Below, in pieces: positions 42,929 through 52,566 of a stretch of DNA of 64,000 bases. Source of the stretch: Pseudomonas marginalis (GTDB lineage: Bacteria; Pseudomonadota; Gammaproteobacteria; Pseudomonadales; Pseudomonadaceae); the NCBI RefSeq assembly GCF_900105325.1, contig NZ_FNSU01000001.1:62001-126000 (forward strand), read 5' to 3'. The notes under the pieces were generated by a model. The model was given only the letters and a program-made list of their open reading frames with translations, was not told the DNA's origin and did not search any database. Made by a program: the position numbers and the translations under genes. The first letter of the stretch is position 1, and every line of letters begins with the position of its first letter.

Positions 42929-45028
42929 TTAGATATCCATAGGTCGGTTGGCGGCTTGGATCGCAGTCAGCGCGATGGTGTACACGATGTCGTCGACCTG
43001 GGCGCCGCGTGGCAGGTCGTTGACCGGTTTGCGCAGGCCCTGGAGCATCGGCCCGAGGCTGACGCAATCGGCACTGCGTTGCACGGCCTTGTGCGTGGTG
43101 TTGCCGGTGTTCAGGTCCGGGAACACGAACACGGTGGCTTTGCCGGCGACCAGGCTGTCGGGGGCCAGTTGGCGGGCGACGGTTTCGTTGGCGGCGGCGT
43201 CGTATTGCAGCGGGCCGTCGATCAGCAGTGAGCTTTGCTGTTCATGGGCGAGCAGGGTGGCTTCGCGGACTTTCTCCACTTCCTCACCGCTGGCCGAGTC
43301 GCCGCTGGAGTAGCTGATCATCGCCACACGCGGGGTGATGCCGAAGGCGGCGGCCGAGTCGGCGCTTTGCAAGGCGATTTCCGCCAGCTCGGCGGCACTT
43401 GGGTGCGGGTTCATCACGCAGTCGCCGTAGACCAGCACCTGCTCGGGGAACAGCATGAAGAACACCGACGACACCAGGGTGCAGCCCGGTGCGGTCTTGA
43501 TCAACTGCAGGGCCGGGCGAATGGTGTTGGCGGTGGAGTGGATAACCCCGGAAACCAAGCCGTCCACTTCATCCAGTGCGAGCATCATGGTGGCGATCAC
43601 CACGGTGTCTTCCAGTTGCTGCTCGGCCATCGGCGCATTCAGGCTCTTGCTCTTGCGCAGGGCAACCATGGGCTCCACGTAGCGCTGGCGAATCAGGTCC
43701 GGGTCGAGAATCTCCAGGCCTTCGGGCAATTCGATGCCCTGGGCGCGCGCGACCGCTTCTACGTCAGCCGGCTTGGCCAGCAGCACGCAGCGCGCGATGC
43801 CCCTTGCCTGGCAGATAGCGGCGGCTTGCACGGTCAGCGGCTCGCTGCCCTCGGGCAGCACAATGCGTTTGTTGGCCGCCTGGGCGCGCTGGATCAACTG
43901 GTAGCGGAACACCGCCGGCGACAGGCGCATCTCCCGTGGCGTGCCGCAACGCTGGTGCAGCCAGCGCGCATCGAGGTGGCTGGCGACGAAATCGGTGATG
44001 ATCTCCGCGCGCTCGCGGTCATCGATGGGGATTTCCTTGTTGAGGTTGTTGAGCACGTTGGCGGTCTCGTAGGAACCGGTACTCACCGACAAAACCGGCA
44101 GCCCAGCCTGGAACGCGCCGCGGCACAGATCCATGATGCGCGGGTCTGGCAGGGTGTCGCTGGTCAGCAGCAGGCCGGCCAGGGGCACACCGTTGATCGC
44201 GGCCAGGCTGACGGCGAGGATGATGTCGTCACGGTCGCCGGGGGTCACCACCAGCACGCCGGGCTTGAGCAGCTCCACGGTGTTACGCATGGTGCGGGCG
44301 CAGATGATGATCTTGGTCATGCGCCGGGTTTCGTAGTCGCCGGCGTTGAGGATCTGCGCGCCCATCAGGTCGGCCACGTCGCGGGTGCGCGGCGCGTTGA
44401 GTTCCGGCTGGTAAGGAATGCAGCCGAGCAGGCGGAAATCACCGCTGCGCAGCAAGGGCGAATGCTCCTTGAGGCGCGCCGAGAAGGCTTCCATGCTTTC
44501 GTCGGTGCGCACCTTGTTCAGGATCACGCCGAGCACTTTCGGGTCTTTCGGGCCGCCGAACAGCTGGGCCTGCAGTTCCACGCGGCCGGAGAGTTCGGTG
44601 AGCACTTCGTTTTCCGGGGCCGAGACCAGGATCACTTCCGCATCCAGGCTCTTGGCCAGGTGCAGGTTGACCCGGGCCGCATAGCTGGCGCTGCGGGTCG
44701 GTACCATACCTTCGACGATCAGCACGTCCTTGCCCACGGCGGCCTGCTGATAAAGGGTGATGATTTCTTCGAGCAGCTCGTCGAGCTGGCCGTCGCCGAG
44801 CATGCGTTCCACGTGAGCCAGGCCTAGCGGTTGTGGCGGCTTGAGGCCATGGGTGCGAGCCACCAGCTCGGTGGAGCGTTCGGGGCCGGTATCGCCGGGA
44901 TGTGGCTGGGCAATCGGCTTGAAAAAACCGACTTTCAGGCCGGCTCGCTCAAGGGTACGCACCAGCCCAAGGCTGATGGAGGTCAGACCCACACCAAAAT
45001 CGGTGGGCGCGATAAAAAAAGTCTGCAT
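42929..45028 (-). CDS. pta: Phosphate acetyltransferase
   Basis: 699 residues from ATG 45028 (product MQTFFIAPTDFGVGLTSISL; an ATG at 45049 is possible). The N-terminal part is the P-loop-like regulatory domain, then a DRTGG domain, and from about residue 370 the PTA catalytic domain (FRYQLIQRAQAANKRIVLPEGSEPLTVQAA; MISYSSGDSASG). Converts acetyl-CoA to acetyl phosphate. No acetate kinase gene lies beside it, although PAO1 has ackA between pta and slyD. Confidence 0.96.
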   Translation of the reverse strand: MQTFFIAPTDFGVGLTSISLGLVRTLERAGLKVGFFKPIAQPHPGDTGPERSTELVARTHGLKPPQPLGLAHVERMLGDGQLDELLEEIITLYQQAAVGKDVLIVEGMVPTRSASYAARVNLHLAKSLDAEVILVSAPENEVLTELSGRVELQAQLFGGPKDPKVLGVILNKVRTDESMEAFSARLKEHSPLLRSGDFRLLGCIPYQPELNAPRTRDVADLMGAQILNAGDYETRRMTKIIICARTMRNTVELLKPGVLVVTPGDRDDIILAVSLAAINGVPLAGLLLTSDTLPDPRIMDLCRGAFQAGLPVLSVSTGSYETANVLNNLNKEIPIDDRERAEIITDFVASHLDARWLHQRCGTPREMRLSPAVFRYQLIQRAQAANKRIVLPEGSEPLTVQAAAICQARGIARCVLLAKPADVEAVARAQGIELPEGLEILDPDLIRQRYVEPMVALRKSKSLNAPMAEQQLEDTVVIATMMLALDEVDGLVSGVIHSTANTIRPALQLIKTAPGCTLVSSVFFMLFPEQVLVYGDCVMNPHPSAAELAEIALQSADSAAAFGITPRVAMISYSSGDSASGEEVEKVREATLLAHEQQSSLLIDGPLQYDAAANETVARQLAPDSLVAGKATVFVFPDLNTGNTTHKAVQRSADCVSLGPMLQGLRKPVNDLPRGAQVDDIVYTIALTAIQAANRPMDI

Positions 45029-45107
45029 GCGAATTCTCTGGAGGTGCATGGCTTCGGTGGCGCCCTATGGTTGAGTGCCTACCGGGAATCAGGCGCCAAG
45101 GTTATCG

Positions 45108-45398
45108 TTATTCGGGCGCTTGCGCACACCAGCCGCAGGCAAAGGGCTGGCCTATTTTTTCCAGGCGCTGTGTGGCGTCGAGTACCCAGGCGCGAGACTG
45201 CCATGGCGGCTGGTGGCGCAGGTGCTGGGTGTGGCCGCAGGACAGCTCGGCAACCCAGTGACCCTCCTCGTCCTGGTGGAAGCCGATGATCAAGGATGCC
45301 GTTGATCGGCCCCGTCCGTCCGGGTTCTGTTCGCTTTCGGGCAAATCCTTGTTTAGACTTGTCCGTTCTTCATTCTTATGCAAAAGGTCTCGCCCCAT
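45108..45398 (-). CDS. DUF3565 family protein
   Basis: About 96 residues if ATG 45398 is used; the start is unsettled. Conserved part: ITGFHQDE-like IIGFHQDEEGHWVAELSCGHTQHLRHQPPW, with the Cys-x-His-x-x-His and C-terminal CGWC patterns that suggest metal binding (shown here split: SCGHTQH and ACGWC). The ATG at 45398-45396 shares two base pairs with the slyD ATG on the other strand, so a shorter start inside (e.g. TTG 45344) is possible. Function unknown. Confidence 0.75.
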   Translation of the reverse strand: MGRDLLHKNEERTSLNKDLPESEQNPDGRGRSTASLIIGFHQDEEGHWVAELSCGHTQHLRHQPPWQSRAWVLDATQRLEKIGQPFACGWCAQAPE

Positions 45399-45882
45399 GA
45401 CGATCGCCGCTAACAAGGCTGTCTCCATCGACTATACCCTGACCAACGACGCTGGTGAGGTCATCGACAGCTCAGCCGGCGGCGCGCCGCTGGTCTACCT
45501 GCAAGGCGCAGGTAACATCATCCCAGGCCTGGAAAAGGCTCTGGAAGGCAAGAGCGTTGGTGATGAGCTGACCGTTGCCGTAGAACCTGAAGATGCCTAC
45601 GGCGAATACTCCGCCGAACTGGTCAGCACCCTGAGCCGCAGCATGTTCGAAGGTGTTGATGAGTTGGAAGTGGGCATGCAGTTCCACGCCTCCGCGCCGG
45701 ACGGTCAAATGCAGATCGTCACCATTCGTGATCTGGACGGCGACGACGTCACCGTCGACGGCAACCACCCTCTGGCTGGCCAGCGCCTGAACTTCCAAGT
45801 GAAGATCGTTGCCATCCGCGACGCTTCCCAGGAAGAAGTGGCCCACGGTCACGTCCATGGTGAAGGCGGTCATCACCATTGA
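45397..45882 (+). CDS. slyD: FKBP-type peptidyl-prolyl isomerase SlyD
   Basis: 161 residues. FKBP core with the inserted chaperone flap domain (residues about 70-130) and a His-rich tail (GHVHGEGGHHH) that can bind nickel. SlyD folds proline-limited proteins and assists hydrogenase nickel delivery where present. ATG 45397 follows AAAAGG. A terminator at 45907-45941 ends it. Confidence 0.95.
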   Translation: MTIAANKAVSIDYTLTNDAGEVIDSSAGGAPLVYLQGAGNIIPGLEKALEGKSVGDELTVAVEPEDAYGEYSAELVSTLSRSMFEGVDELEVGMQFHASAPDGQMQIVTIRDLDGDDVTVDGNHPLAGQRLNFQVKIVAIRDASQEEVAHGHVHGEGGHHH

Positions 45883-45906
45883 TTGATGTTTTGATCAAGT
45901 GGTAGC

Positions 45907-45941
45907 AAAAAAAACGCCCCGACTGGTTCGGGGCGTTTTTT
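45907..45941. terminator. Intrinsic terminator after slyD
   Basis: Stem AACGCCCCGA / TTCGGGGCGTT flanked by A8 and T6, so it can work in both directions. Confidence 0.93.
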
Positions 45942-46008
45942 GTGCGCTTGAAAATCTCTACCGGATCCCCCCGCCACATTTTGATCGTGGTGTATTTTCA
46001 GGCACAAA

Positions 46009-46042
46009 CAAAAATGCCCCAGACCTTTCGGTACGGGGCATT
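46009..46042 (-). terminator. Intrinsic terminator of rpsT
   Basis: Stem AAATGCCCC / GGGGCATTT with an inner GACC/GGT pairing, followed on the minus strand by T5. It lies 45 bases past the rpsT stop. Confidence 0.88.
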
Positions 46043-46086
46043 TCTTAACTGTTTCGCAACCTGGGCTGCGTGGCAGTTGTTACCAC

Positions 46087-46365
46087 TTAGGCAGCAGCAG
46101 GAACGCTCAGAGCCTTGATGTGGCCATTCAGGCGGCTCTTATGACGAGCGGCCTTGTTCTTGTGGATGATGCCTTTATCGGCCATACGGTCGATGACTGG
46201 CACAGCCAGAACGTAAGCTGCTTGAGCTTTTTCAGCGTCTTTGGTGTCGATGGCTTTAACTACATTCTTGATGTAGGTACGAACCATGGAACGCAGGCTG
46301 GCGTTGTGGCTGCGACGCTTCTCAGCCTGTTTTGCACGTTTTTTGGCGGAAGGTGTGTTGGCCAC
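46087..46365 (-). CDS. rpsT: 30S ribosomal protein S20
   Basis: 92 residues, Lys/Arg/Ala-rich, opening MANTPSAKKRAKQAEKRRSH and ending HIKALSVPAAA. It binds 16S rRNA. Divergent from murJ with a 253-base promoter region between, the order usual in gammaproteobacteria. Confidence 0.98.
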   Translation of the reverse strand: MANTPSAKKRAKQAEKRRSHNASLRSMVRTYIKNVVKAIDTKDAEKAQAAYVLAVPVIDRMADKGIIHKNKAARHKSRLNGHIKALSVPAAA

Positions 46366-46618
46366 CGTCGAGCTCCTCGAAAGACTTTTTAGGAAATAGC
46401 AAACAAAATAGGCCGCGAATCATGCCGATGACTTGATGTGTTGTCAAGGCCGGCTGATGCGAACTGCTGAGTGGTCGATCTGAAGAGGCGGGTGATTTAT
46501 TTCCGGCGCTTGACCTGTAAACTCGCGAGCTTTGGCGCTGTGCTGTTGCAGGCGCGCAGTATCGCATAAGTAGGCGCTTAGTTCGCCTGCTCTTTATCTA
46601 TAGGCGCAAACTCTTTCA

Positions 46619-48157
46619 ATGAATCTGCTCAAATCGTTGGCCGCCGTCAGCTCTATCACGATGATCTCCCGGGTTTTGGGGTTCGTGCGTGACACCCTGC
46701 TGGCGCGTATTTTTGGCGCCAGCATGGCCACGGATGCGTTCTTTATTGCGTTCAAACTGCCCAACCTGCTGCGGCGGATCTTTGCCGAGGGCGCGTTTTC
46801 CCAGGCGTTCGTGCCGATTCTGGCCGAGTACAAGACCCAGCAGGGGGAGGAGGCGACCCGTACCTTCATTGCCTATGTCTCGGGCCTGCTCACCCTGGTG
46901 TTGATGCTGGTGACCATCGTCGGCATGCTCGCCGCGCCCTGGGTGATCTGGGCCACGGCGCCGGGTTTTGCCAATACGCCGGAAAAATTCGCGCTGACCA
47001 CTGACCTGTTGCGGGTGACCTTTCCTTATATATTGCTGATCTCACTGTCATCCCTGGCCGGTGCGATCCTCAACACCTGGAACCGTTTCTCGGTGCCGGC
47101 GTTCGTGCCGACGCTGCTTAACGTCAGCATGATTATTTTTGCGCTGTTCCTGACACCTTACTTCGATCCGCCGGTCATGGCCCTTGGCTGGGCCGTGCTG
47201 GCCGGTGGCCTGGCGCAGTTGCTCTACCAACTGCCGCACCTGAAAAAGATCGGCATGCTCGTATTGCCGCGCCTGAACCTCAAGGACACCGGCGTCTGGC
47301 GCGTGATGCGCAATATGTTGCCGGCGATCCTTGGGGTGTCGGTGAGCCAGATTTCCCTGATAATCAACACCGCGTTCGCCTCGCTGCTGGTATCCGGCTC
47401 GGTGTCATGGATGTATTACGCCGACCGCCTCATGGAACTGCCGTCTGGCGTGCTGGGCGTAGCCCTCGGCACCATTTTGCTGCCGACGCTGGCACGCACC
47501 TATGCCAGCAAGGATCGCCAGGAATACTCGCGCATCCTCGATTGGGGGCTGCGCCTGTGTTTCGTGCTGGTGCTGCCGTGCGCACTGGCGTTGGGGATCC
47601 TGGCCGAGCCGCTGACAGTGTCGCTGTTCCAATACGGGCAATTCGATGCCCATGACGCGTTGATGACCCAGCATGCGCTGGTGGCTTATTCCGTCGGCCT
47701 GCTCGGCATCATCGTGATCAAGGTGCTGGCGCCTGGCTTCTATGCCCAGCAGAACATCCGCACGCCGGTAAAGATCGCGATCTTCACCCTGATCGTCACG
47801 CAACTGCTCAACCTGGTGTTTATTGGTCCGCTGGCCCACGCCGGCCTGGCCCTGGCCATCAGTGCCGGTGCGTGCATCAATGCCGGCCTGCTGTTTTATC
47901 AGCTGCGCAAACAACAGATGTTCCAGCCTCAGCCTGGCTGGGGCATGTTCGCCCTCAAGTTGCTGGTGGCGGTTGCGATGATGTCGGCGGTATTGCTCGG
48001 CCTGATGCACTTCATGCCGGCCTGGGATGAGGGGCATATGCTGGAGCGCTTCATGCGCCTGGGCGTGCTGGTCGTGGCCGGCGTGGTGGTGTACTTCGGG
48101 ATGTTGTTGCTGCAAGGCTTCCGCCTGCGGGATTTCAATCGCAAGTCGTTGAGCTAG
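46619..48157 (+). CDS. murJ: Lipid II flippase MurJ
   Basis: 512 residues with about 14 membrane helices; family opening MNLLKSLAAVSSITMISRVLGFVRD and stretch LPNLLRRIFAEGAFSQAFVP. It flips lipid II across the inner membrane for peptidoglycan. It heads the rightward set murJ, ribF, ileS, lspA, fkpB, ispH. Confidence 0.97.
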   Translation: MNLLKSLAAVSSITMISRVLGFVRDTLLARIFGASMATDAFFIAFKLPNLLRRIFAEGAFSQAFVPILAEYKTQQGEEATRTFIAYVSGLLTLVLMLVTIVGMLAAPWVIWATAPGFANTPEKFALTTDLLRVTFPYILLISLSSLAGAILNTWNRFSVPAFVPTLLNVSMIIFALFLTPYFDPPVMALGWAVLAGGLAQLLYQLPHLKKIGMLVLPRLNLKDTGVWRVMRNMLPAILGVSVSQISLIINTAFASLLVSGSVSWMYYADRLMELPSGVLGVALGTILLPTLARTYASKDRQEYSRILDWGLRLCFVLVLPCALALGILAEPLTVSLFQYGQFDAHDALMTQHALVAYSVGLLGIIVIKVLAPGFYAQQNIRTPVKIAIFTLIVTQLLNLVFIGPLAHAGLALAISAGACINAGLLFYQLRKQQMFQPQPGWGMFALKLLVAVAMMSAVLLGLMHFMPAWDEGHMLERFMRLGVLVVAGVVVYFGMLLLQGFRLRDFNRKSLS

Positions 48158-48276
48158 AGAGTTTGCCGCGATAAAACGGTTGTTTTATCGATTCGATCCA
48201 TTTGCCCTGCGCTGTTGCCTGTCGTCCGGGGCCGGGTGTGGTTATAATCGACCACTTTATGAGCAAGAAGCGCGTT

Positions 48277-49215
48277 ATGCAGCTGGTTCGAGGTCTCCAC
48301 AACCTGCGCCCTGAGCATCGGGGCTGCGTCGCCACTATTGGCAACTTTGACGGTGTTCACCGTGGCCACCAGGCTATCCTGGCCCGGCTGCGCGAGCGTG
48401 CGGTCGAGTTGGGCGTACCCAGCTGCGTGGTGATTTTCGAGCCGCAGCCGCGGGAATATTTCACCCCGGAAACGGCACCGGCACGTCTGGCCCGTCTGCG
48501 GGACAAGCTGCAACTGCTGGCCGAAGAAGGCGTGGACCGCGTCCTCTGCCTGGCTTTCAACCAGCGTTTGCAAAGTCTCAGCGCTGCCGAGTTCGTCGAC
48601 CGCATACTGGTAGATGGCCTGGGCGTACAGCATTTGGAGGTCGGCGACGACTTCCGTTTTGGCTGCGACCGGGTCGGGGATTTCGAGTTCCTGCAACACG
48701 CCGGTATCACCCAGGGCTTTACCGTCGAAGCCGCGCAAACCGTCGAACTGGACGGCCTGCGCGTGAGCAGCACCCAGGTGCGTAACGCCCTGGCCGCTGC
48801 CGACTTCGCCTTGGCCGAGCGTTTGCTCGGTCGCCCGTTCCGCATTGCCGGGCGGGTACTGCACGGCCAGAAGCTGGCGCGCCAACTGGGCACGCCAACC
48901 GCCAACGTGCAACTCAAGCGCCGCCGTGTGCCGCTGACCGGGGTTTACCTGGTGAGCGTCGACATCGACGGCCAATCGTGGCCGGGAGTCGCCAACATAG
49001 GCGTCAGGCCCACGGTTGCAGGTGATGGCAAGGCCCACCTGGAAGTTCATCTGTTGGATTTTGCCGGTGATCTGTATGACCGGCGTTTGACGGTGGTTTT
49101 CCACCAGAAGCTGCGTGAAGAGCAGCGTTTCGCCTCGCTTGAGGCGTTGAAAACGGCGATCAATGCGGATGTCGCCGCCGCCCGTGCACTAGCCGCACCT
49201 AGCGCCCATCGCTAA
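48277..49215 (+). CDS. ribF: Riboflavin kinase/FAD synthetase
   Basis: 312 residues from ATG 48277 (MQLVRGLHNLRPEHRG); another ATG at 48259 is possible. N-terminal FMN adenylyltransferase domain with IGNFDGVHRGHQ; C-terminal riboflavin kinase domain with GTPTANVQL. It makes FMN then FAD. Lies 14 bases before ileS, as in other Pseudomonas. Confidence 0.97.
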   Translation: MQLVRGLHNLRPEHRGCVATIGNFDGVHRGHQAILARLRERAVELGVPSCVVIFEPQPREYFTPETAPARLARLRDKLQLLAEEGVDRVLCLAFNQRLQSLSAAEFVDRILVDGLGVQHLEVGDDFRFGCDRVGDFEFLQHAGITQGFTVEAAQTVELDGLRVSSTQVRNALAAADFALAERLLGRPFRIAGRVLHGQKLARQLGTPTANVQLKRRRVPLTGVYLVSVDIDGQSWPGVANIGVRPTVAGDGKAHLEVHLLDFAGDLYDRRLTVVFHQKLREEQRFASLEALKTAINADVAAARALAAPSAHR

Positions 49216-49229
49216 CCGAAGAGCCTTAA

Positions 49230-52061
49230 ATGACCGACTATAAAGCCACGCTAAACCTTCCGGACACCGCCTTCCCAATGAAGGCCGGCCTGCCACAGCG
49301 CGAACCGCAGATCCTGCAGCGCTGGGACAGTATTGGCCTGTACGGAAAGTTGCGCGAAATTGGCAAGGATCGTCCGAAATTCGTCCTGCACGACGGCCCT
49401 CCTTATGCCAACGGCACGATTCACATCGGTCATGCGCTGAACAAAATTCTCAAGGACATGATCCTGCGCTCGAAAACCCTGGCGGGTTTCGACGCGCCTT
49501 ATGTCCCAGGTTGGGACTGCCACGGCCTGCCGATCGAACACAAGGTCGAAGTGACCTACGGCAAGAACCTGGGCGCGGATAAAACCCGCGAACTGTGCCG
49601 TGCCTACGCTGCCGAGCAGATCGAAGGGCAGAAGTCCGAGTTCATCCGCCTGGGTGTGCTGGGCGAGTGGGACAACCCGTACAAAACCATGAACTTCAAG
49701 AACGAGGCCGGTGAAATCCGTGCCTTGGCCGAAATCGTCAAGGGCGGTTTCGTGTTCAAGGGCCTCAAGCCCGTGAACTGGTGCTTCGATTGCGGCTCGG
49801 CCCTGGCTGAAGCGGAAGTCGAATACGAAGACAAGAAGTCCTCGACCATCGACGTGGCCTTCCCGATCGCCGACGACGCCAAGCTGGCCGAGGCCTTTGG
49901 CCTGGCAAGCCTGAGCAAACCGGCTGCCATCGTGATCTGGACCACCACCCCGTGGACCATTCCCGCCAACCAGGCGCTGAACGTGCACCCGGAATTCACC
50001 TACGCCCTGGTGGACGTCGGTGATCGCCTGCTGGTGCTTGCCGAGGAAATGGTCGAAGCGTGCCTGGCTCGCTACGAGCTGCAAGGTTCGGTAATTGCCA
50101 CCACTACCGGTTCCGCGCTGGAGCTGATCAACTTCCGTCATCCATTCTATGACCGTCTGTCGCCGGTGTACCTGGCTGACTACGTCGAGTTGGGTTCGGG
50201 TACAGGTGTGGTTCACTGCTCGCCGGCCTATGGCGTGGACGACTTCGTGATCTGCAAGAAGTACGGCATGGTCAACGATGAGATCATCAACCCGGTGCAA
50301 AGCAACGGTGTTTATGTGCCGTCGCTGGAGTTCTTCGGCGGCCAGTTCATCTTCAAGGCCGACCAGCCGATCATCGACAAGCTGCGTGAAGTCGGTGCGC
50401 TGATGCAAACCGACACCATCAAGCACAGCTACATGCACTGCTGGCGCCACAAGACCCCGCTGATCTACCGCGCCACCGCGCAATGGTTTATCGGCATGGA
50501 CAAAGAACCGGCCAGCGGCGACACCCTGCGTGTGCGCTCGCTCAAGGCCATCGAAGACACCAAGTTCGTCCCGGCCTGGGGCCAGGCGCGCCTGCATTCG
50601 ATGATCGCCAACCGTCCGGACTGGTGCATCTCCCGTCAACGCAACTGGGGTGTGCCGATCCCGTTCTTCCTCAACAAGGAAAGCGGTGAGCTGCACCCAC
50701 GCACCGTCGAACTGATGGAAGTGGTGGCCCAGCGTGTCGAACAGGAAGGCATTGAAGCCTGGTTCAAGCTGGACGCCGCCGAGTTGCTGGGTGACGAAGC
50801 GCCGCTGTACGACAAGATCAGCGACACCCTCGACGTATGGTTCGACTCCGGTACCACCCACTGGCACGTGCTGCGCGGCTCGCACCCGATGGGTCACGAA
50901 ACCGGCCCGCGTGCCGACCTGTACCTGGAAGGCTCCGACCAACACCGGGGCTGGTTCCACTCGTCGCTGCTGACCGGTTGCGCCATCGACAACCACGCCC
51001 CGTATCGCGAGCTGCTGACCCACGGGTTCACCGTCGACGAGACGGGCCGCAAGATGTCCAAGTCGCTGAAGAACGTGATCGAGCCGAAAAAGATCAACGA
51101 CACCTTGGGCGCCGACATCATGCGCCTGTGGGTGGCGTCGACCGATTACTCCGGCGAGATCGCCGTGTCGGACCAGATCCTGGCCCGTAGCGCCGATGCC
51201 TACCGCCGTATCCGTAATACCGCGCGCTTCCTGCTGTCGAACCTGACCGGTTTCAACCCGGCCACCGACATCCTGCCGGCCGAGGACATGCTCGCCCTGG
51301 ACCGTTGGGCCGTGGACCGTACCCTGTTGCTGCAGCGCGAGTTGCAGGAGCACTACGGCGAATACCGCTTCTGGAACGTGTACTCGAAGATCCACAACTT
51401 CTGTGTGCAGGAGTTGGGTGGTTTCTACCTCGACATCATCAAGGACCGCCAGTACACCACCGGTGCCAACAGCAAGGCCCGCCGTTCGGCGCAGACCGCG
51501 CTGTACCACATCTCCGAAGCGCTGGTGCGCTGGATCGCACCGATCCTGGCCTTCACCGCCGACGAACTGTGGGAATACCTGCCGGGCGAGCGTAACGAGT
51601 CCGTCATGCTCAATACCTGGTACGAAGGCTTGACCGAACTGCCGGCCGACTTCGAACTGGGCCGCGAGTACTGGGAAGGCGTAATGGCCGTCAAGGTTGC
51701 GGTGAACAAGGAGCTGGAGGTTCAGCGTGCGGCCAAGGCCGTCGGTGGCAACCTCCAGGCCGAAGTTACCCTGTTTGCCGAGGAAGGCCTGACTGCCGAC
51801 CTGACCAAGCTGAGCAATGAGCTGCGCTTCGTGTTGATCACTTCCACTGCGAGCCTGGCACCGTTTGCCCAGGCACCGGCGGATGCCGTAGCCACCGAAG
51901 TGCCGGGCCTCAAGCTCAAGGTGGTCAAGTCGGCCTTCCCTAAGTGCGCCCGTTGCTGGCACTGCCGTGAAGACGTCGGGGTGAACCCTGAGCATCCGGA
52001 AATCTGCGGTCGTTGCGTCGACAACATCTCGGGTGAAGGCGAGGTTCGCCACTATGCCTAA
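49230..52061 (+). CDS. ileS: Isoleucyl-tRNA synthetase
   Basis: 943 residues. Class I motifs: HIGH in GTIHIGHALNK (near residue 62) and KMSKS in GRKMSKSLKN (near 608). The C-terminus has the zinc-binding cysteines CARCWHC and CGRC, typical of the bacterial type 1, mupirocin-sensitive enzyme. The stop overlaps lspA. Confidence 0.98.
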   Translation: MTDYKATLNLPDTAFPMKAGLPQREPQILQRWDSIGLYGKLREIGKDRPKFVLHDGPPYANGTIHIGHALNKILKDMILRSKTLAGFDAPYVPGWDCHGLPIEHKVEVTYGKNLGADKTRELCRAYAAEQIEGQKSEFIRLGVLGEWDNPYKTMNFKNEAGEIRALAEIVKGGFVFKGLKPVNWCFDCGSALAEAEVEYEDKKSSTIDVAFPIADDAKLAEAFGLASLSKPAAIVIWTTTPWTIPANQALNVHPEFTYALVDVGDRLLVLAEEMVEACLARYELQGSVIATTTGSALELINFRHPFYDRLSPVYLADYVELGSGTGVVHCSPAYGVDDFVICKKYGMVNDEIINPVQSNGVYVPSLEFFGGQFIFKADQPIIDKLREVGALMQTDTIKHSYMHCWRHKTPLIYRATAQWFIGMDKEPASGDTLRVRSLKAIEDTKFVPAWGQARLHSMIANRPDWCISRQRNWGVPIPFFLNKESGELHPRTVELMEVVAQRVEQEGIEAWFKLDAAELLGDEAPLYDKISDTLDVWFDSGTTHWHVLRGSHPMGHETGPRADLYLEGSDQHRGWFHSSLLTGCAIDNHAPYRELLTHGFTVDETGRKMSKSLKNVIEPKKINDTLGADIMRLWVASTDYSGEIAVSDQILARSADAYRRIRNTARFLLSNLTGFNPATDILPAEDMLALDRWAVDRTLLLQRELQEHYGEYRFWNVYSKIHNFCVQELGGFYLDIIKDRQYTTGANSKARRSAQTALYHISEALVRWIAPILAFTADELWEYLPGERNESVMLNTWYEGLTELPADFELGREYWEGVMAVKVAVNKELEVQRAAKAVGGNLQAEVTLFAEEGLTADLTKLSNELRFVLITSTASLAPFAQAPADAVATEVPGLKLKVVKSAFPKCARCWHCREDVGVNPEHPEICGRCVDNISGEGEVRHYA

Positions 52062-52566
52062 TGCAGCCAGTCGTTTCGGACGCCTGGGCTGGCTCGTACT
52101 GAGCGTGCTGGTCCTGGTCATTGACCAGGTCAGCAAGGCTCATTTCGAGGGCTCCCTGGAAATGTTCCAGCAAATCGTGGTGATCCCGGATTACTTCAGC
52201 TGGACCCTGGCCTACAACACCGGCGCCGCCTTCAGCTTCCTGGCTGACGGCGGCGGCTGGCAGCGCTGGCTGTTCGCCCTGATCGCAGTGGTGGTCAGTG
52301 CGGTGCTCGTGGTCTGGCTCAAGCGCCTGGGCCGCGATGACACCTGGCTGGCCATCGCCTTGGCCCTGGTGTTGGGCGGTGCCCTGGGCAACCTGTACGA
52401 CCGTATTGCCCTGGGCCATGTGATCGACTTTATCCTGGTGCATTGGCAGAACCGCCATTACTTCCCGGCGTTCAATTTTGCCGACAGCGCCATCACCGTC
52501 GGTGCAATCATGCTGGCGCTGGACATGTTCAAAAGTAAGAAAACCGGAGAGACCGTCAATGACTGA
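52054..52566 (+). CDS. lspA: Lipoprotein signal peptidase
   Basis: 170 residues with four membrane helices. Catalytic aspartates lie in NLYDRIALGHVIDF and FNFADSAI; NTGAAFSF is also present. Cleaves prolipoproteins such as LolB, BamD and the TPR lipoprotein in this window. ATG 52054 overlaps the ileS stop by eight bases; the stop overlaps fkpB. Confidence 0.97.
   Translation: MPNAASRFGRLGWLVLSVLVLVIDQVSKAHFEGSLEMFQQIVVIPDYFSWTLAYNTGAAFSFLADGGGWQRWLFALIAVVVSAVLVVWLKRLGRDDTWLAIALALVLGGALGNLYDRIALGHVIDFILVHWQNRHYFPAFNFADSAITVGAIMLALDMFKSKKTGETVND

Noticed and set aside
43235..44827. 530-codon open frame antisense to pta
   Set aside because: His/Gln/Gly-rich product typical of an antisense shadow of a GC-rich gene.
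49251..52136. 961-codon open frame on the minus strand
   Set aside because: It is exactly antisense to ileS, contains no recognisable domain, and arises from the GC-rich third-position bias of ileS.
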